NCBI GenBank assembly: GCA_031551275.1
Contig: JAVBNX010000004.1
Coordinates: forward strand, 186,001 to 250,000
Direction: 5' to 3'
Origin: JAVBMJ01 sp031551275
GTDB taxonomy: Bacteria > Bacteroidota > Bacteroidia > Bacteroidales > Rikenellaceae
DNA: 64,000 nucleotides
Below are positions 43,624 through 51,185 of the stretch, piece after piece. A program made the position numbers and the translations under genes. Each line of letters begins with the position of its first letter. Within the stretch, counting starts at the first letter, position 1. The notes under the pieces were generated by a model. It was not told where the DNA came from. It worked only from the letters and a program-made list of their open reading frames with translations, and did not search any database.

Positions 43624-45703
43624 CCGGTTGTTGGGCCTGGCGGGATTGGCCCTGCTGTTGTTTGCCTGCGGCGCTCCGGACGGCCGCAGGCAGGCGGTGG
43701 CGGAGTGCGATGTGGTCCGGACGGCGTACGAGCCCGACGGGGCCGTGCCCCTGTACCAGGGCAACGGGCGGTTCGGGGGGTGTTACTCCCAATTCGGGTT
43801 GCATGCCGGTCCGGGTCGCCGGGGCGTGGAGGATAAGTACGGGAAGACGCAATTCACGCATCTCGGCCACTACATCCGGGGGCATTGCGGGGCGGACTAC
43901 CTGATGCCGTTAGCGAGCATATACTGGCAGGACGACTTTACCCGGCCCGCCGGGTACAGCCAGCGCCAGTCCTACTACAACGGGGTAATCGAAACCCGTT
44001 TCGAGGCCTCGGGCAGCCGGATCGGGGTAACGACCTGGTTCGATACCTCGGACCTGGACCTGGCGGGAGTGTGCATCCACCTGGAGGGCCAACCCCAAAC
44101 GGTGGTGGTCGACCCAGGGGAGGTGCTTACGCTCCATTACGGGCAGGAGGTGGTGCGCATGGCTACCTATACTCCCGCCGGAGAGGGCTGGGAGGTCGAG
44201 GTGGTGTCGCGGGCGGATACGTCGCGCCTTTGGGTTGCCTCTAGTGCTCCGGCAGCGCCCCGGGACGGGAGATTGTATGTCGACCTGCTGGAGGGGGATA
44301 ATTGGATTACCATGTGTTACGGCCATCCGGCTTCCGCTTCGGCAGACCAATCGCTCGCACGCACCAAAAAGGCGTGGAACGCGCGCTGGGAGGGGGCGGG
44401 ATGGGTCGAATTGCCCGATCCTGCGGCACAAAGCGCGTGGGTCCGGACGATGGGGCTGTTCTTCGCCACCTTCGCCCCGGGGGCGGGGGACTTCTCTCCG
44501 CCGATGGGGTTGGCGGGGAATATGTGGCCTTTCGCCTTCCCGCAGGACCTCTCCTACATACATCCGGTTTTGCTCTCGACGGGCGAAATGGAAGTGGCCC
44601 GGGATTGGATCGAGCGGTGGAGCGCCGACCTGGGCGCGATGGAGGGGTACACCCGCCGGTTGATCGGCGCGGACGGGGTAATGTGCCCGTGGACCTATCC
44701 TTACGGGGGGCTTGCGGGATTTCATGACCCGTCGCCGCCCAATGTATTTTATTATGAGATTCATAATTCGGGTTATTTGGCGCGGATGGCGCATGAAACG
44801 GCCGTTATGCTCGACGATCCGGCCTGGAGCGAGCGTTATGCCAAGCCCATTATCGAGAGCACGGCGAGGTTTTACCGCAGCGTATCCTCGCGCGGGGAAG
44901 AGGGCCGTTGGCACGTTTTTGCCCTCCCGTCGATGGGGCAGGACGAGATGGGCGGGGTAGACAAGCGGGACTACCTTTGCGCCCTATACAGTGCCGAATA
45001 TTGTTTTCAGAGGGCCGTCGAGTATGGGCTCGACACGCAGGGCGAATACCAGAAGATACTCGACGACGGGTTGGCGTTCGACGGTTTGCTCTCGCCGCAG
45101 GGGTTTTACTGGAGTTGCGCGGACGGCGAGGGCGACCTGGGGGCGCAGAAGCATCCCGTGCAGCTCAATCCGCTGGCTTATCTGCCGGTCGATAAGGAAA
45201 TCTCCGGGCCGGCGGCTGAGGCGTACAGGCAGCGCTACACCATTACCAAAGATGCGTCGCAGCCCTTCTTTTACGGCTGGACGCTGGGCGAGTTCCTGCT
45301 CGCGGGGTCGCGCTATGGCGATCCGGAGCAGTGGATGCGCGACTGGGACAACATCGTTCCTTCAGGTTACACCGACAAAGAACGGGTGCAATTTTATGAA
45401 ACGAGCGGGCAGACCCATACTTCCTACTACACGACCACGCATGGCCTGGTGGCGCAGTCGCTGCTGAATAACGTGGTCTGCGACTTTTTCAGCAGGCTCG
45501 ACATCGCGCGTTGCTACCCCTGGCAGGGGGATACGCATCTGGAAGGGGTGCGCTCGTTGTTGGGCGTGACGGTAAGCGGGACGGTAGGGCCCCATCGGGC
45601 GGAGCTGACCCTGACGGCGTGGAAAGACGCGGACTTCGAGATGCACGGCGAGCGGGTTCGGCTTAAAAAAGGGGAGAGTGTTCGGAAATATTTAAAGTAC
45701 TGA
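43616..45703 (+). CDS. Putative six-hairpin (alpha/alpha-barrel) glycosidase lipoprotein, unassigned
   Basis: This 695-residue lipoprotein has a lipobox LLLFAC at Cys18. The first 230 residues look like a beta-sandwich (YEPDGAVPLYQGNGRFGG to YVDLLEGDNW). The rest is helical, with Trp/Tyr/Gly-rich turns such as GLAGNMWPFAFPQDLSY and YYEIHNSGYLARM, as in GH65/GH95-type (clan GH-L) enzymes. I cannot place it in a named family by eye, and no catalytic Glu/Asp pair can be given. It overlaps the rhamnosidase gene by 8 bp and precedes a DUF2264 gene by 2 bp, so it acts on the same glycan. Confidence 0.55.
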   Translation: MISRLLGLAGLALLLFACGAPDGRRQAVAECDVVRTAYEPDGAVPLYQGNGRFGGCYSQFGLHAGPGRRGVEDKYGKTQFTHLGHYIRGHCGADYLMPLASIYWQDDFTRPAGYSQRQSYYNGVIETRFEASGSRIGVTTWFDTSDLDLAGVCIHLEGQPQTVVVDPGEVLTLHYGQEVVRMATYTPAGEGWEVEVVSRADTSRLWVASSAPAAPRDGRLYVDLLEGDNWITMCYGHPASASADQSLARTKKAWNARWEGAGWVELPDPAAQSAWVRTMGLFFATFAPGAGDFSPPMGLAGNMWPFAFPQDLSYIHPVLLSTGEMEVARDWIERWSADLGAMEGYTRRLIGADGVMCPWTYPYGGLAGFHDPSPPNVFYYEIHNSGYLARMAHETAVMLDDPAWSERYAKPIIESTARFYRSVSSRGEEGRWHVFALPSMGQDEMGGVDKRDYLCALYSAEYCFQRAVEYGLDTQGEYQKILDDGLAFDGLLSPQGFYWSCADGEGDLGAQKHPVQLNPLAYLPVDKEISGPAAEAYRQRYTITKDASQPFFYGWTLGEFLLAGSRYGDPEQWMRDWDNIVPSGYTDKERVQFYETSGQTHTSYYTTTHGLVAQSLLNNVVCDFFSRLDIARCYPWQGDTHLEGVRSLLGVTVSGTVGPHRAELTLTAWKDADFEMHGERVRLKKGESVRKYLKY

Positions 45704-45705
45704 AG

Positions 45706-46938
45706 ATGAAAAAGAAAATTGTATTGGCTGCCCTGTTGTGTTGCGCCGTGGCAGGGGAAAGCTTTGCCGCCGGGAAGAAGGGTGGGGAGAGCGCAACGGA
45801 GACGTCCGCCCGGGAGTTCTGGGTGGAGTCGATGACCCGGATCGTCGGGCCCGTGTTCGAAAACCTCGCACAGGGGACGTTGCGGGAGAATATGCCGGTG
45901 GAGGTACGCGACGGGTTCGATCCCGATGCGCCCAACAGGCGGGTTACCCACCTCGAGGCGCTCGGGCGTTCGTTCTGCGGCATCGCGCCCTGGCTCAACC
46001 TTCCGCCCGACCAGACCCAAGAGGGCAAACTGCGCGCACGCTACACAGACCTGGTGTTGCGCTCCATTGCACAGGCGGTGGACCCCTCCTTGCCCGACTA
46101 CATGCCGTTCAGCACCCCGACCGCCCAACCGCTGGTCGACGCGGCGTTCCTCGCGCACGGTCTGTTACGCTCCAGGGACCGGATCTGGCCGATGCTCGAC
46201 CAAATCACGCGGGAGCGGCTGGTCCATGAGTTCAAGGCCTCGCGGGCGATCAAACCCTCCGAGAGCAACTGGCTCTGCTTTTCGGCGATGGTCGAGGCGG
46301 CGCTGCTCCACTTCACAGGGGAGTGCGAGATGGGACCCATCCGCTACGCCCTGGAAAAACACAAGGAGTGGTACAAGGGCGACGGATGGTACGGCGACGG
46401 GAAGGAGTTCCATTTCGACTACTACAACAGCTACGTGATCCAGCCCATGCTGACCGATATCCTGGCCGTGCTCCAAGAGAAAGGGCTTCCGGAGGGCGAC
46501 TTCTATCCCGAGCAGCAAAAACGCATGGTGCGCTACGCCGTCCAGCTCGAAAAACTGATCAGCCCCGAGGGGACCTATCCCATGCTGGGGCGCTCGTCGT
46601 GCTACCGTTTCGGGGCGTTCCAGGCTCTCTCGCAGGTCGCGCTGATGGAGCGGCTTCCCGCCTATGTCCAGCCCGCGCAGGTAAGGTGCGCGCTTACCTC
46701 GGTACTGCGCCGCCAACTCGTCCCCGAAACGTTCGACAAGGATGGGTGGCTCACGCTCGGATTTACCGGCCACCAGCCCATGATCGCCGACAACTACATA
46801 TCCACCGGTAGCGCCTACCTGTGCACATTCGTCTTCCTGCCTTTGGGCCTGCCTGCCCAGGCGCCTTTCTGGAGCGACCCCGACGCCGAGTGGTCCTCGG
46901 TCAAGATATGGGCGGGCAAGGCGATAGGGCGCTATTAA
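45706..46938 (+). CDS. DUF2264 protein, possible GH154 beta-glucuronidase
   Basis: This 410-residue protein has a signal peptide ending SFAAG. The DUF2264 pattern is clear: VTHLEALGRSFCGIAPWL near residue 85, ESNWLCFSAMVEAALL, GDGWYGDGKEFHFDYYNSYVIQPM, and TGSAYLCTFVFLPLGLP at the end. The fold is an alpha/alpha barrel. I recall this family as linked to GH154 beta-glucuronidases, which would fit the glucuronate-pathway genes directly downstream; treat the activity as inference. It follows the six-hairpin-like gene by 2 bp. Confidence 0.75.
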   Translation: MKKKIVLAALLCCAVAGESFAAGKKGGESATETSAREFWVESMTRIVGPVFENLAQGTLRENMPVEVRDGFDPDAPNRRVTHLEALGRSFCGIAPWLNLPPDQTQEGKLRARYTDLVLRSIAQAVDPSLPDYMPFSTPTAQPLVDAAFLAHGLLRSRDRIWPMLDQITRERLVHEFKASRAIKPSESNWLCFSAMVEAALLHFTGECEMGPIRYALEKHKEWYKGDGWYGDGKEFHFDYYNSYVIQPMLTDILAVLQEKGLPEGDFYPEQQKRMVRYAVQLEKLISPEGTYPMLGRSSCYRFGAFQALSQVALMERLPAYVQPAQVRCALTSVLRRQLVPETFDKDGWLTLGFTGHQPMIADNYISTGSAYLCTFVFLPLGLPAQAPFWSDPDAEWSSVKIWAGKAIGRY

Positions 46939-46962
46939 CGCAACCAAAGATCGAAAAACAGA

Positions 46963-48144
46963 ATGGAAAAAACATGGAGATGGTTCGGCCCACGGGACCG
47001 CATAACGCTCGATATGCTGCGGCAGATCGGCGTGGAGGGCATCGTTACCGCATTGCACGACGTTCCCAACGGGGAAGTATGGACCCCCGAGGCGATCGAA
47101 ACCTTGAAAACGTACATCGAAAAAGGAGGCCTGAGGTGGTCGGTGGTCGAGAGCCTGCCGGTAAGCGAGGGGATCAAATACGGTTCGCCGGACCGCGACC
47201 GACTGATCGAAAACTACATAACCTCGCTCTCCAACCTGGGCAGGGCGGGGATCAAAACGGTGTGCTACAACTTTATGCCCGTCATCGACTGGATACGCAC
47301 AGACTTGCGCCACGCCATGCCCGACGGGACCTTCGCGCTGCGCTTCGACAAGGTCAGGTTCGCCTATTTCGACACCATGATCCTCAAACGCCCCGGCGCG
47401 CAGAAGGATTACTCCCCCGGGCAACTCGAACAGGTCGCCCTGCTCGACAAAACGATCACCGACGAGCAGAAAGCGGAGCTGATCGACTCGATCATCATCA
47501 AAACGCAGAACTTCGTCAACGGAAACCTCTCCGGGAAGGAGATCTACCCGGTAACCCGTTTCCGGGAGCTGCTGGCCAACTACGAGGGCATCGACAAAGA
47601 GGGGTTGAGGCGGAACATGAAATACTTCCTGCAAGCCGTGGTCCCCGTGGCAGAACAATACGGCGTAAACCTCTGCGTCCACCCCGACGACCCCCCTTAT
47701 CCGGTGCTGGGGCTGCCCCGGATCGTGACCGGGGCGGAGGATATTCGCTGGCTGCTCTCGGCGGTGGAGAGTCCGTGCAACGGTTTGACCTTCTGCGCCG
47801 GATCGCTCAGCAGCGGGCTGCACAACCAAGTGGCGGAGCTGGCCCGCGAGTTTGCGCCGCGGACCCGTTTCGTCCACCTGCGCAGCACGGAGGCCACCCC
47901 CGACGGCAACTTTACCGAGGCCTCCCACCTGGAAGGGCGCGGCGAGTTGATCGAACTGGTCCGGATCTTCGAAAAAGCAAACCCCGCCCTGCCCATGCGC
48001 GTCGACCACGGGAAGCTCATGCTGGACGACGTGGAGAAAAACGACAACCCCGGCTATTCATTCCTGGGGCGCATGTACGCCCTGGCCCAGGTTTCGGGCA
48101 TGATGGCGGTAGTGAACGACGAAATAAAAACTCAAAAACCATGA
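46963..48144 (+). CDS. uxuA: Mannonate dehydratase
   Basis: This 393-residue UxuA protein has the typical length. WRWFGPRD at the N-terminus, SLPVSEGIKYG, GIKTVCYNFMPVIDW, LCVHPDDPP and LTFCAGSLSS are hallmarks of the xylose-isomerase-like mannonate dehydratase. It converts D-mannonate to 2-keto-3-deoxygluconate in the cytoplasm, a step of glucuronate degradation. Its stop overlaps the start of the next gene (ATGA), so the two proteins are coupled. The product, KDG, is the same as that of the alginate pathway in this window. Confidence 0.95.
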   Translation: MEKTWRWFGPRDRITLDMLRQIGVEGIVTALHDVPNGEVWTPEAIETLKTYIEKGGLRWSVVESLPVSEGIKYGSPDRDRLIENYITSLSNLGRAGIKTVCYNFMPVIDWIRTDLRHAMPDGTFALRFDKVRFAYFDTMILKRPGAQKDYSPGQLEQVALLDKTITDEQKAELIDSIIIKTQNFVNGNLSGKEIYPVTRFRELLANYEGIDKEGLRRNMKYFLQAVVPVAEQYGVNLCVHPDDPPYPVLGLPRIVTGAEDIRWLLSAVESPCNGLTFCAGSLSSGLHNQVAELAREFAPRTRFVHLRSTEATPDGNFTEASHLEGRGELIELVRIFEKANPALPMRVDHGKLMLDDVEKNDNPGYSFLGRMYALAQVSGMMAVVNDEIKTQKP

Positions 48145-48956
48145 GCCAGCAATTCAGCATTGAAAACAAAGTGGCCGTGATTACCGGGGCGGGCGGCGTA
48201 TTGGGCGGCAGCATTGCCCGGGCTTTCGCGCTCCAGGGGGCGAAGATCGCCGCGACCGACATCCGCCAGGACCAGCTCGACGCCCGCGTGGCCGAACTCG
48301 AGGCCCTGGGTGCTGATGTCTACGGCGTGGTAGGAGACGTGCTCGACACAGCCAGCCTGGAAGTGACCGCGGAGAAGATCGTGGATCGCTTCAAACGCAT
48401 AGACATCCTGGTCAACGTAGCGGGCGGCAACCTGCCCGGGGCCACGCTTACCGATGAACAAACCGTCTTCGACATGAAGATCTCCGACTGGGAAAAGGTT
48501 ACCTCATTGAACCTCAACGGCACGGTCTTCCCGTCGCTGGTCTTCGGGAAGGTCATGGCGGGGCAGGGCAAAGGATCGATCATCAACATCTCCTCGATGG
48601 CAGCCTACTCCGCCATCACGCGCATACCCGGCTACTCGGCAGCCAAAACGGCGGTCATTAGTTTTACCCAATGGATGGCGAAGGAGATGGCCCTCAAATT
48701 CGGCGAGGGCGTGCGCGTCAACGCCCTCGCCCCTGGCTTCTTTATCGGGGACCAGAACCGCGCCATCCTGGTCAACCCCGACGGCTCGCTGACCGAGCGC
48801 AGCAAAAAAGTGCTGGCCAAGACCCCTATGGGACGCTTCGGCGACATCAACGAGTTGAACGGCGCCGCACAGTTCCTCTGCTCGGACGCCGCAAGCTTTA
48901 TTACCGGCGTGGTGTTGCCCGTCGACGGCGGATTCAGTTCATTCAGCGGGGTGTGA
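48141..48956 (+). CDS. SDR-family D-mannonate oxidoreductase (fructuronate reductase)
   Basis: This 271-residue short-chain dehydrogenase has TGAGGVLGG as the nucleotide loop, NVAGGN, catalytic Ser in NISSMA, YSAAK, and LPVDGGFSSFSGV at the end. The ATG at 48141 is chosen although the frame stays open far upstream, because ATGA coupling with uxuA and the SDR N-terminus fit. SDR-type D-mannonate oxidoreductases paired with uxuA replace UxuB in several bacteria, reducing fructuronate to mannonate. It is the last gene of the PUL 2 transcript; the terminator overlaps its stop. Confidence 0.88.
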   Translation: MSQQFSIENKVAVITGAGGVLGGSIARAFALQGAKIAATDIRQDQLDARVAELEALGADVYGVVGDVLDTASLEVTAEKIVDRFKRIDILVNVAGGNLPGATLTDEQTVFDMKISDWEKVTSLNLNGTVFPSLVFGKVMAGQGKGSIINISSMAAYSAITRIPGYSAAKTAVISFTQWMAKEMALKFGEGVRVNALAPGFFIGDQNRAILVNPDGSLTERSKKVLAKTPMGRFGDINELNGAAQFLCSDAASFITGVVLPVDGGFSSFSGV

Positions 48957-48979
48957 AAATGAGGTTTCGCCTCATTTTT
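48956..48979 (+). terminator. Terminator at the end of PUL 2
   Basis: A 9-bp stem (AAAATGAGG/CCTCATTTT) with a TTTCG loop and a T tract begins at the last base of the SDR stop codon. Confidence 0.85.
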
Positions 48980-49140
48980 CCGGCTGTCTGGTGCTGTCGC
49001 TTCCCTTGACAGGCCAGGCATGGCAACCGGACTGCGCATTTTTTAACCGGCCCGGGGCCAACCGACCGGGCCCGGGCCGGGGAAATTCCCTGCCAAGCTG
49101 ACATACAATCAGAAATGTATTATTAATGGTTGGTAAAGTA

Positions 49141-49172
49141 TTTGACGGGTACTTGTACTATTTATACTTTTG
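49141..49172 (+). promoter_or_regulatory. Promoter of the GH172-symporter unit
   Basis: TTTG (49141-49144) and TACTTTTG (49165-49172) are exact matches to the Bacteroidota -33 and -7 elements, 20 bp apart, and 32 bp separate them from the GH172 start. The proposed AraC box sits in the spacer and touches the -7 element. The rest of the gap 48980-49140 shows nothing I can name. Confidence 0.7.
49155..49167 (+). promoter_or_regulatory. Proposed AraC box 1
   Basis: GTACTATTTATAC fits the repeated motif GTACTwTTTnnAC and lies within the promoter of the GH172 gene. Confidence 0.5.
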
Positions 49173-49203
49173 CGATTGAGTTTACCCCCAGACAATTGCC
49201 CGT

Positions 49204-51162
49204 ATGAAGAAAACCGCATTGCTATTGCTGCCATTTACATTGTGTTGCCTGGCCGACACCAACGGGAAGTCCCCTCTTTACGGGTTGTCGCGCGTGACGG
49301 CCATCGACTCCCTCCCCCTCATTGAATACGGTGTAAGGGCCAATTACGAGGGGAGCATAGACAAAAAAGGTGCGAATGCCGACTGGGACTGGTGGCTCTA
49401 CCGGGACACCCGGGGCGAGTGGGTGCTTTTTGACGTGCAAGGCCCCGGTTGCATTTACAACTTCGCGCAGCACCGCTATCCCGACGCGCCGGAACCCACG
49501 TTCCGCTTCTATTTTGACGGCGAACAGGAGCCGCGCTTTACCATCAAACCTTCGCAGTTCGGCCATAAGCATCCGTTCGTAGAACCGATGGCCTCGTGCT
49601 ACACAGGGCCTTACGACTGGGGGAGGGGCCCCATCGCCGTGGTCAGGAGTTTCGTGCCCATGCCCTTCGCAAAGGGTTGCCGCATCACTTCGGACATCAA
49701 ACTCGAAGGCTTCGACCGCGCCAAGGGCGAGGGGGGATGGGGCCATGTGGTCTACCACTCTTTCGACACCCCCGAAGGCATCGCCACCTACACCGGCAAC
49801 GAGGACTACCTGCCCATGATCGACCTGTGGAAAAGGACGGGGGCGAATCCCCGCCCGGGCAGCGCCGCCACGGCAAAAAGGCTGAGCGACGTCTCCATTC
49901 CGGCGGGCGGCAGCCATGTGTTGCTCGACTTTACGGGCGCCGGGGCTGTGACGGCCCTGAGGATGTATATCGACGGGATGAAACCGGAGAGGTTGCAGGA
50001 CCTGTGGCTCCACCTCAGATGGGACAACCACGACAGGCCCGACGTCTCCGCCCCCGCGGGCTCTCTTTTCGGCAATTCGCTCGGGTATGGCGACGTCCGT
50101 ATGCTGCTTTGCGGCACCTCAGCCGACGGATGGATGTACAACTACTTCCCCATGCCGTTCTGGGAGCGCGCCTCGATAACGATCGAGAACCGCGGCACGC
50201 AGCCGGTAACCGTGGCTTTTGCCGAGGTCCTGGTGGCGCCGACGAAATACGACCGCACCCGGAGCGGCTATTTCCGCAGTTCGGAGTTCTACCCCCTGCA
50301 ACGCACGCCGGGCGCGGACAGCCGCATTGCGACCCTGAGCGGTACGGGTAAACTGGTGGCCGCCCATGTGACCTGCCTGGCCGAACGCCCCAACATCATT
50401 ACCTGCGAAGGCGACGTGCGCGTTTACATAGACGGTTGCCGCACTCCCCAGATAGAAAGCGACGGCTCGGAGAGCTATGTATGCTACGGATGGGGATTCC
50501 CCACGCCGGCCGAATGCCACCCTTCGGGCGGGTACGACGGCCTGCGCGACAACCCCTGGTCGATGACGCGCCTGCTGATGGGCGACAGCTATCCTTTCCA
50601 CTCCGGGCTGCGCTTCCAGATCGAGTCGGGCGAAAACAACAACCAGGAGCTCTCGCATTCGGGCATCGTGTTTTATTACGGGCGCCGGGAGGTTACGCTG
50701 CTCGCCACGGACAGCCTGGATCTCTCCGTGCCCGCCTCGTTGAAGAGCCACAAGTATGTGTGTGAGGGAAACGCGGCCAAAACCCGCCTGGTTTCTTTTT
50801 TCGAGGGCGACGACGACCACGTGGAGGTAAAGGGGGATGTGGAGAGTTTTTCCGGGTACAGCGAATTCACCGTAAAAGTATCTCCCCTCAACCTCGGCGT
50901 GAAGCTCAGGCGGATGAGCGATCAGGCGCAAGGGCGCCAGTGCGCGCGGGTCTTCGTGGACGGAACGCCGGTAGGGGAGAGGCTGTGGTATTTTGCCGAC
51001 CGGAACCCCTACAAGCGTTGGCTGGAGGACGAATTCGAGATCCCGACCCATATGACCGCGGGCAAATCGTCGCTGCGCATCCGCATAGAGCCGGTGGGGC
51101 TGGACGGCGAACCTCCGGTATGGAACCAGGCCGCCTACGGCGTTTTGAGTTATATAAAGTAA
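49204..51162 (+). CDS. DUF2961 protein, GH172-like
   Basis: This 652-residue protein has a signal peptide (about 1-19). The DUF2961 hallmarks are present: an early WWLYRDTRGEWVLFDVQGPGCIYN, the paired jelly-roll core, and WMYNYFPMPFWERA near residue 315. DUF2961 proteins form GH172, which includes difructose-dianhydride synthases/fructofuranosidases and D-arabinofuranosidases. A C-terminal extra sandwich (about 540-650) is present. Within a beta-glucan/mannan-type locus its furanosidase role is unexpected. It is followed after 23 bp by a sodium:solute symporter that might import its product. Confidence 0.82.
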   Translation: MKKTALLLLPFTLCCLADTNGKSPLYGLSRVTAIDSLPLIEYGVRANYEGSIDKKGANADWDWWLYRDTRGEWVLFDVQGPGCIYNFAQHRYPDAPEPTFRFYFDGEQEPRFTIKPSQFGHKHPFVEPMASCYTGPYDWGRGPIAVVRSFVPMPFAKGCRITSDIKLEGFDRAKGEGGWGHVVYHSFDTPEGIATYTGNEDYLPMIDLWKRTGANPRPGSAATAKRLSDVSIPAGGSHVLLDFTGAGAVTALRMYIDGMKPERLQDLWLHLRWDNHDRPDVSAPAGSLFGNSLGYGDVRMLLCGTSADGWMYNYFPMPFWERASITIENRGTQPVTVAFAEVLVAPTKYDRTRSGYFRSSEFYPLQRTPGADSRIATLSGTGKLVAAHVTCLAERPNIITCEGDVRVYIDGCRTPQIESDGSESYVCYGWGFPTPAECHPSGGYDGLRDNPWSMTRLLMGDSYPFHSGLRFQIESGENNNQELSHSGIVFYYGRREVTLLATDSLDLSVPASLKSHKYVCEGNAAKTRLVSFFEGDDDHVEVKGDVESFSGYSEFTVKVSPLNLGVKLRRMSDQAQGRQCARVFVDGTPVGERLWYFADRNPYKRWLEDEFEIPTHMTAGKSSLRIRIEPVGLDGEPPVWNQAAYGVLSYIK

Positions 51163-51185
51163 TGTAATATAAAAATAGAACGCGT

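Noticed and set aside
46821..48140. Upstream extension of the mannonate-oxidoreductase frame through the uxuA gene
   Set aside because: The extension is an out-of-frame reading of uxuA, rich in Arg, Gly and Pro with no domain. The SDR fold begins right after the ATG at 48141, which overlaps the uxuA stop.
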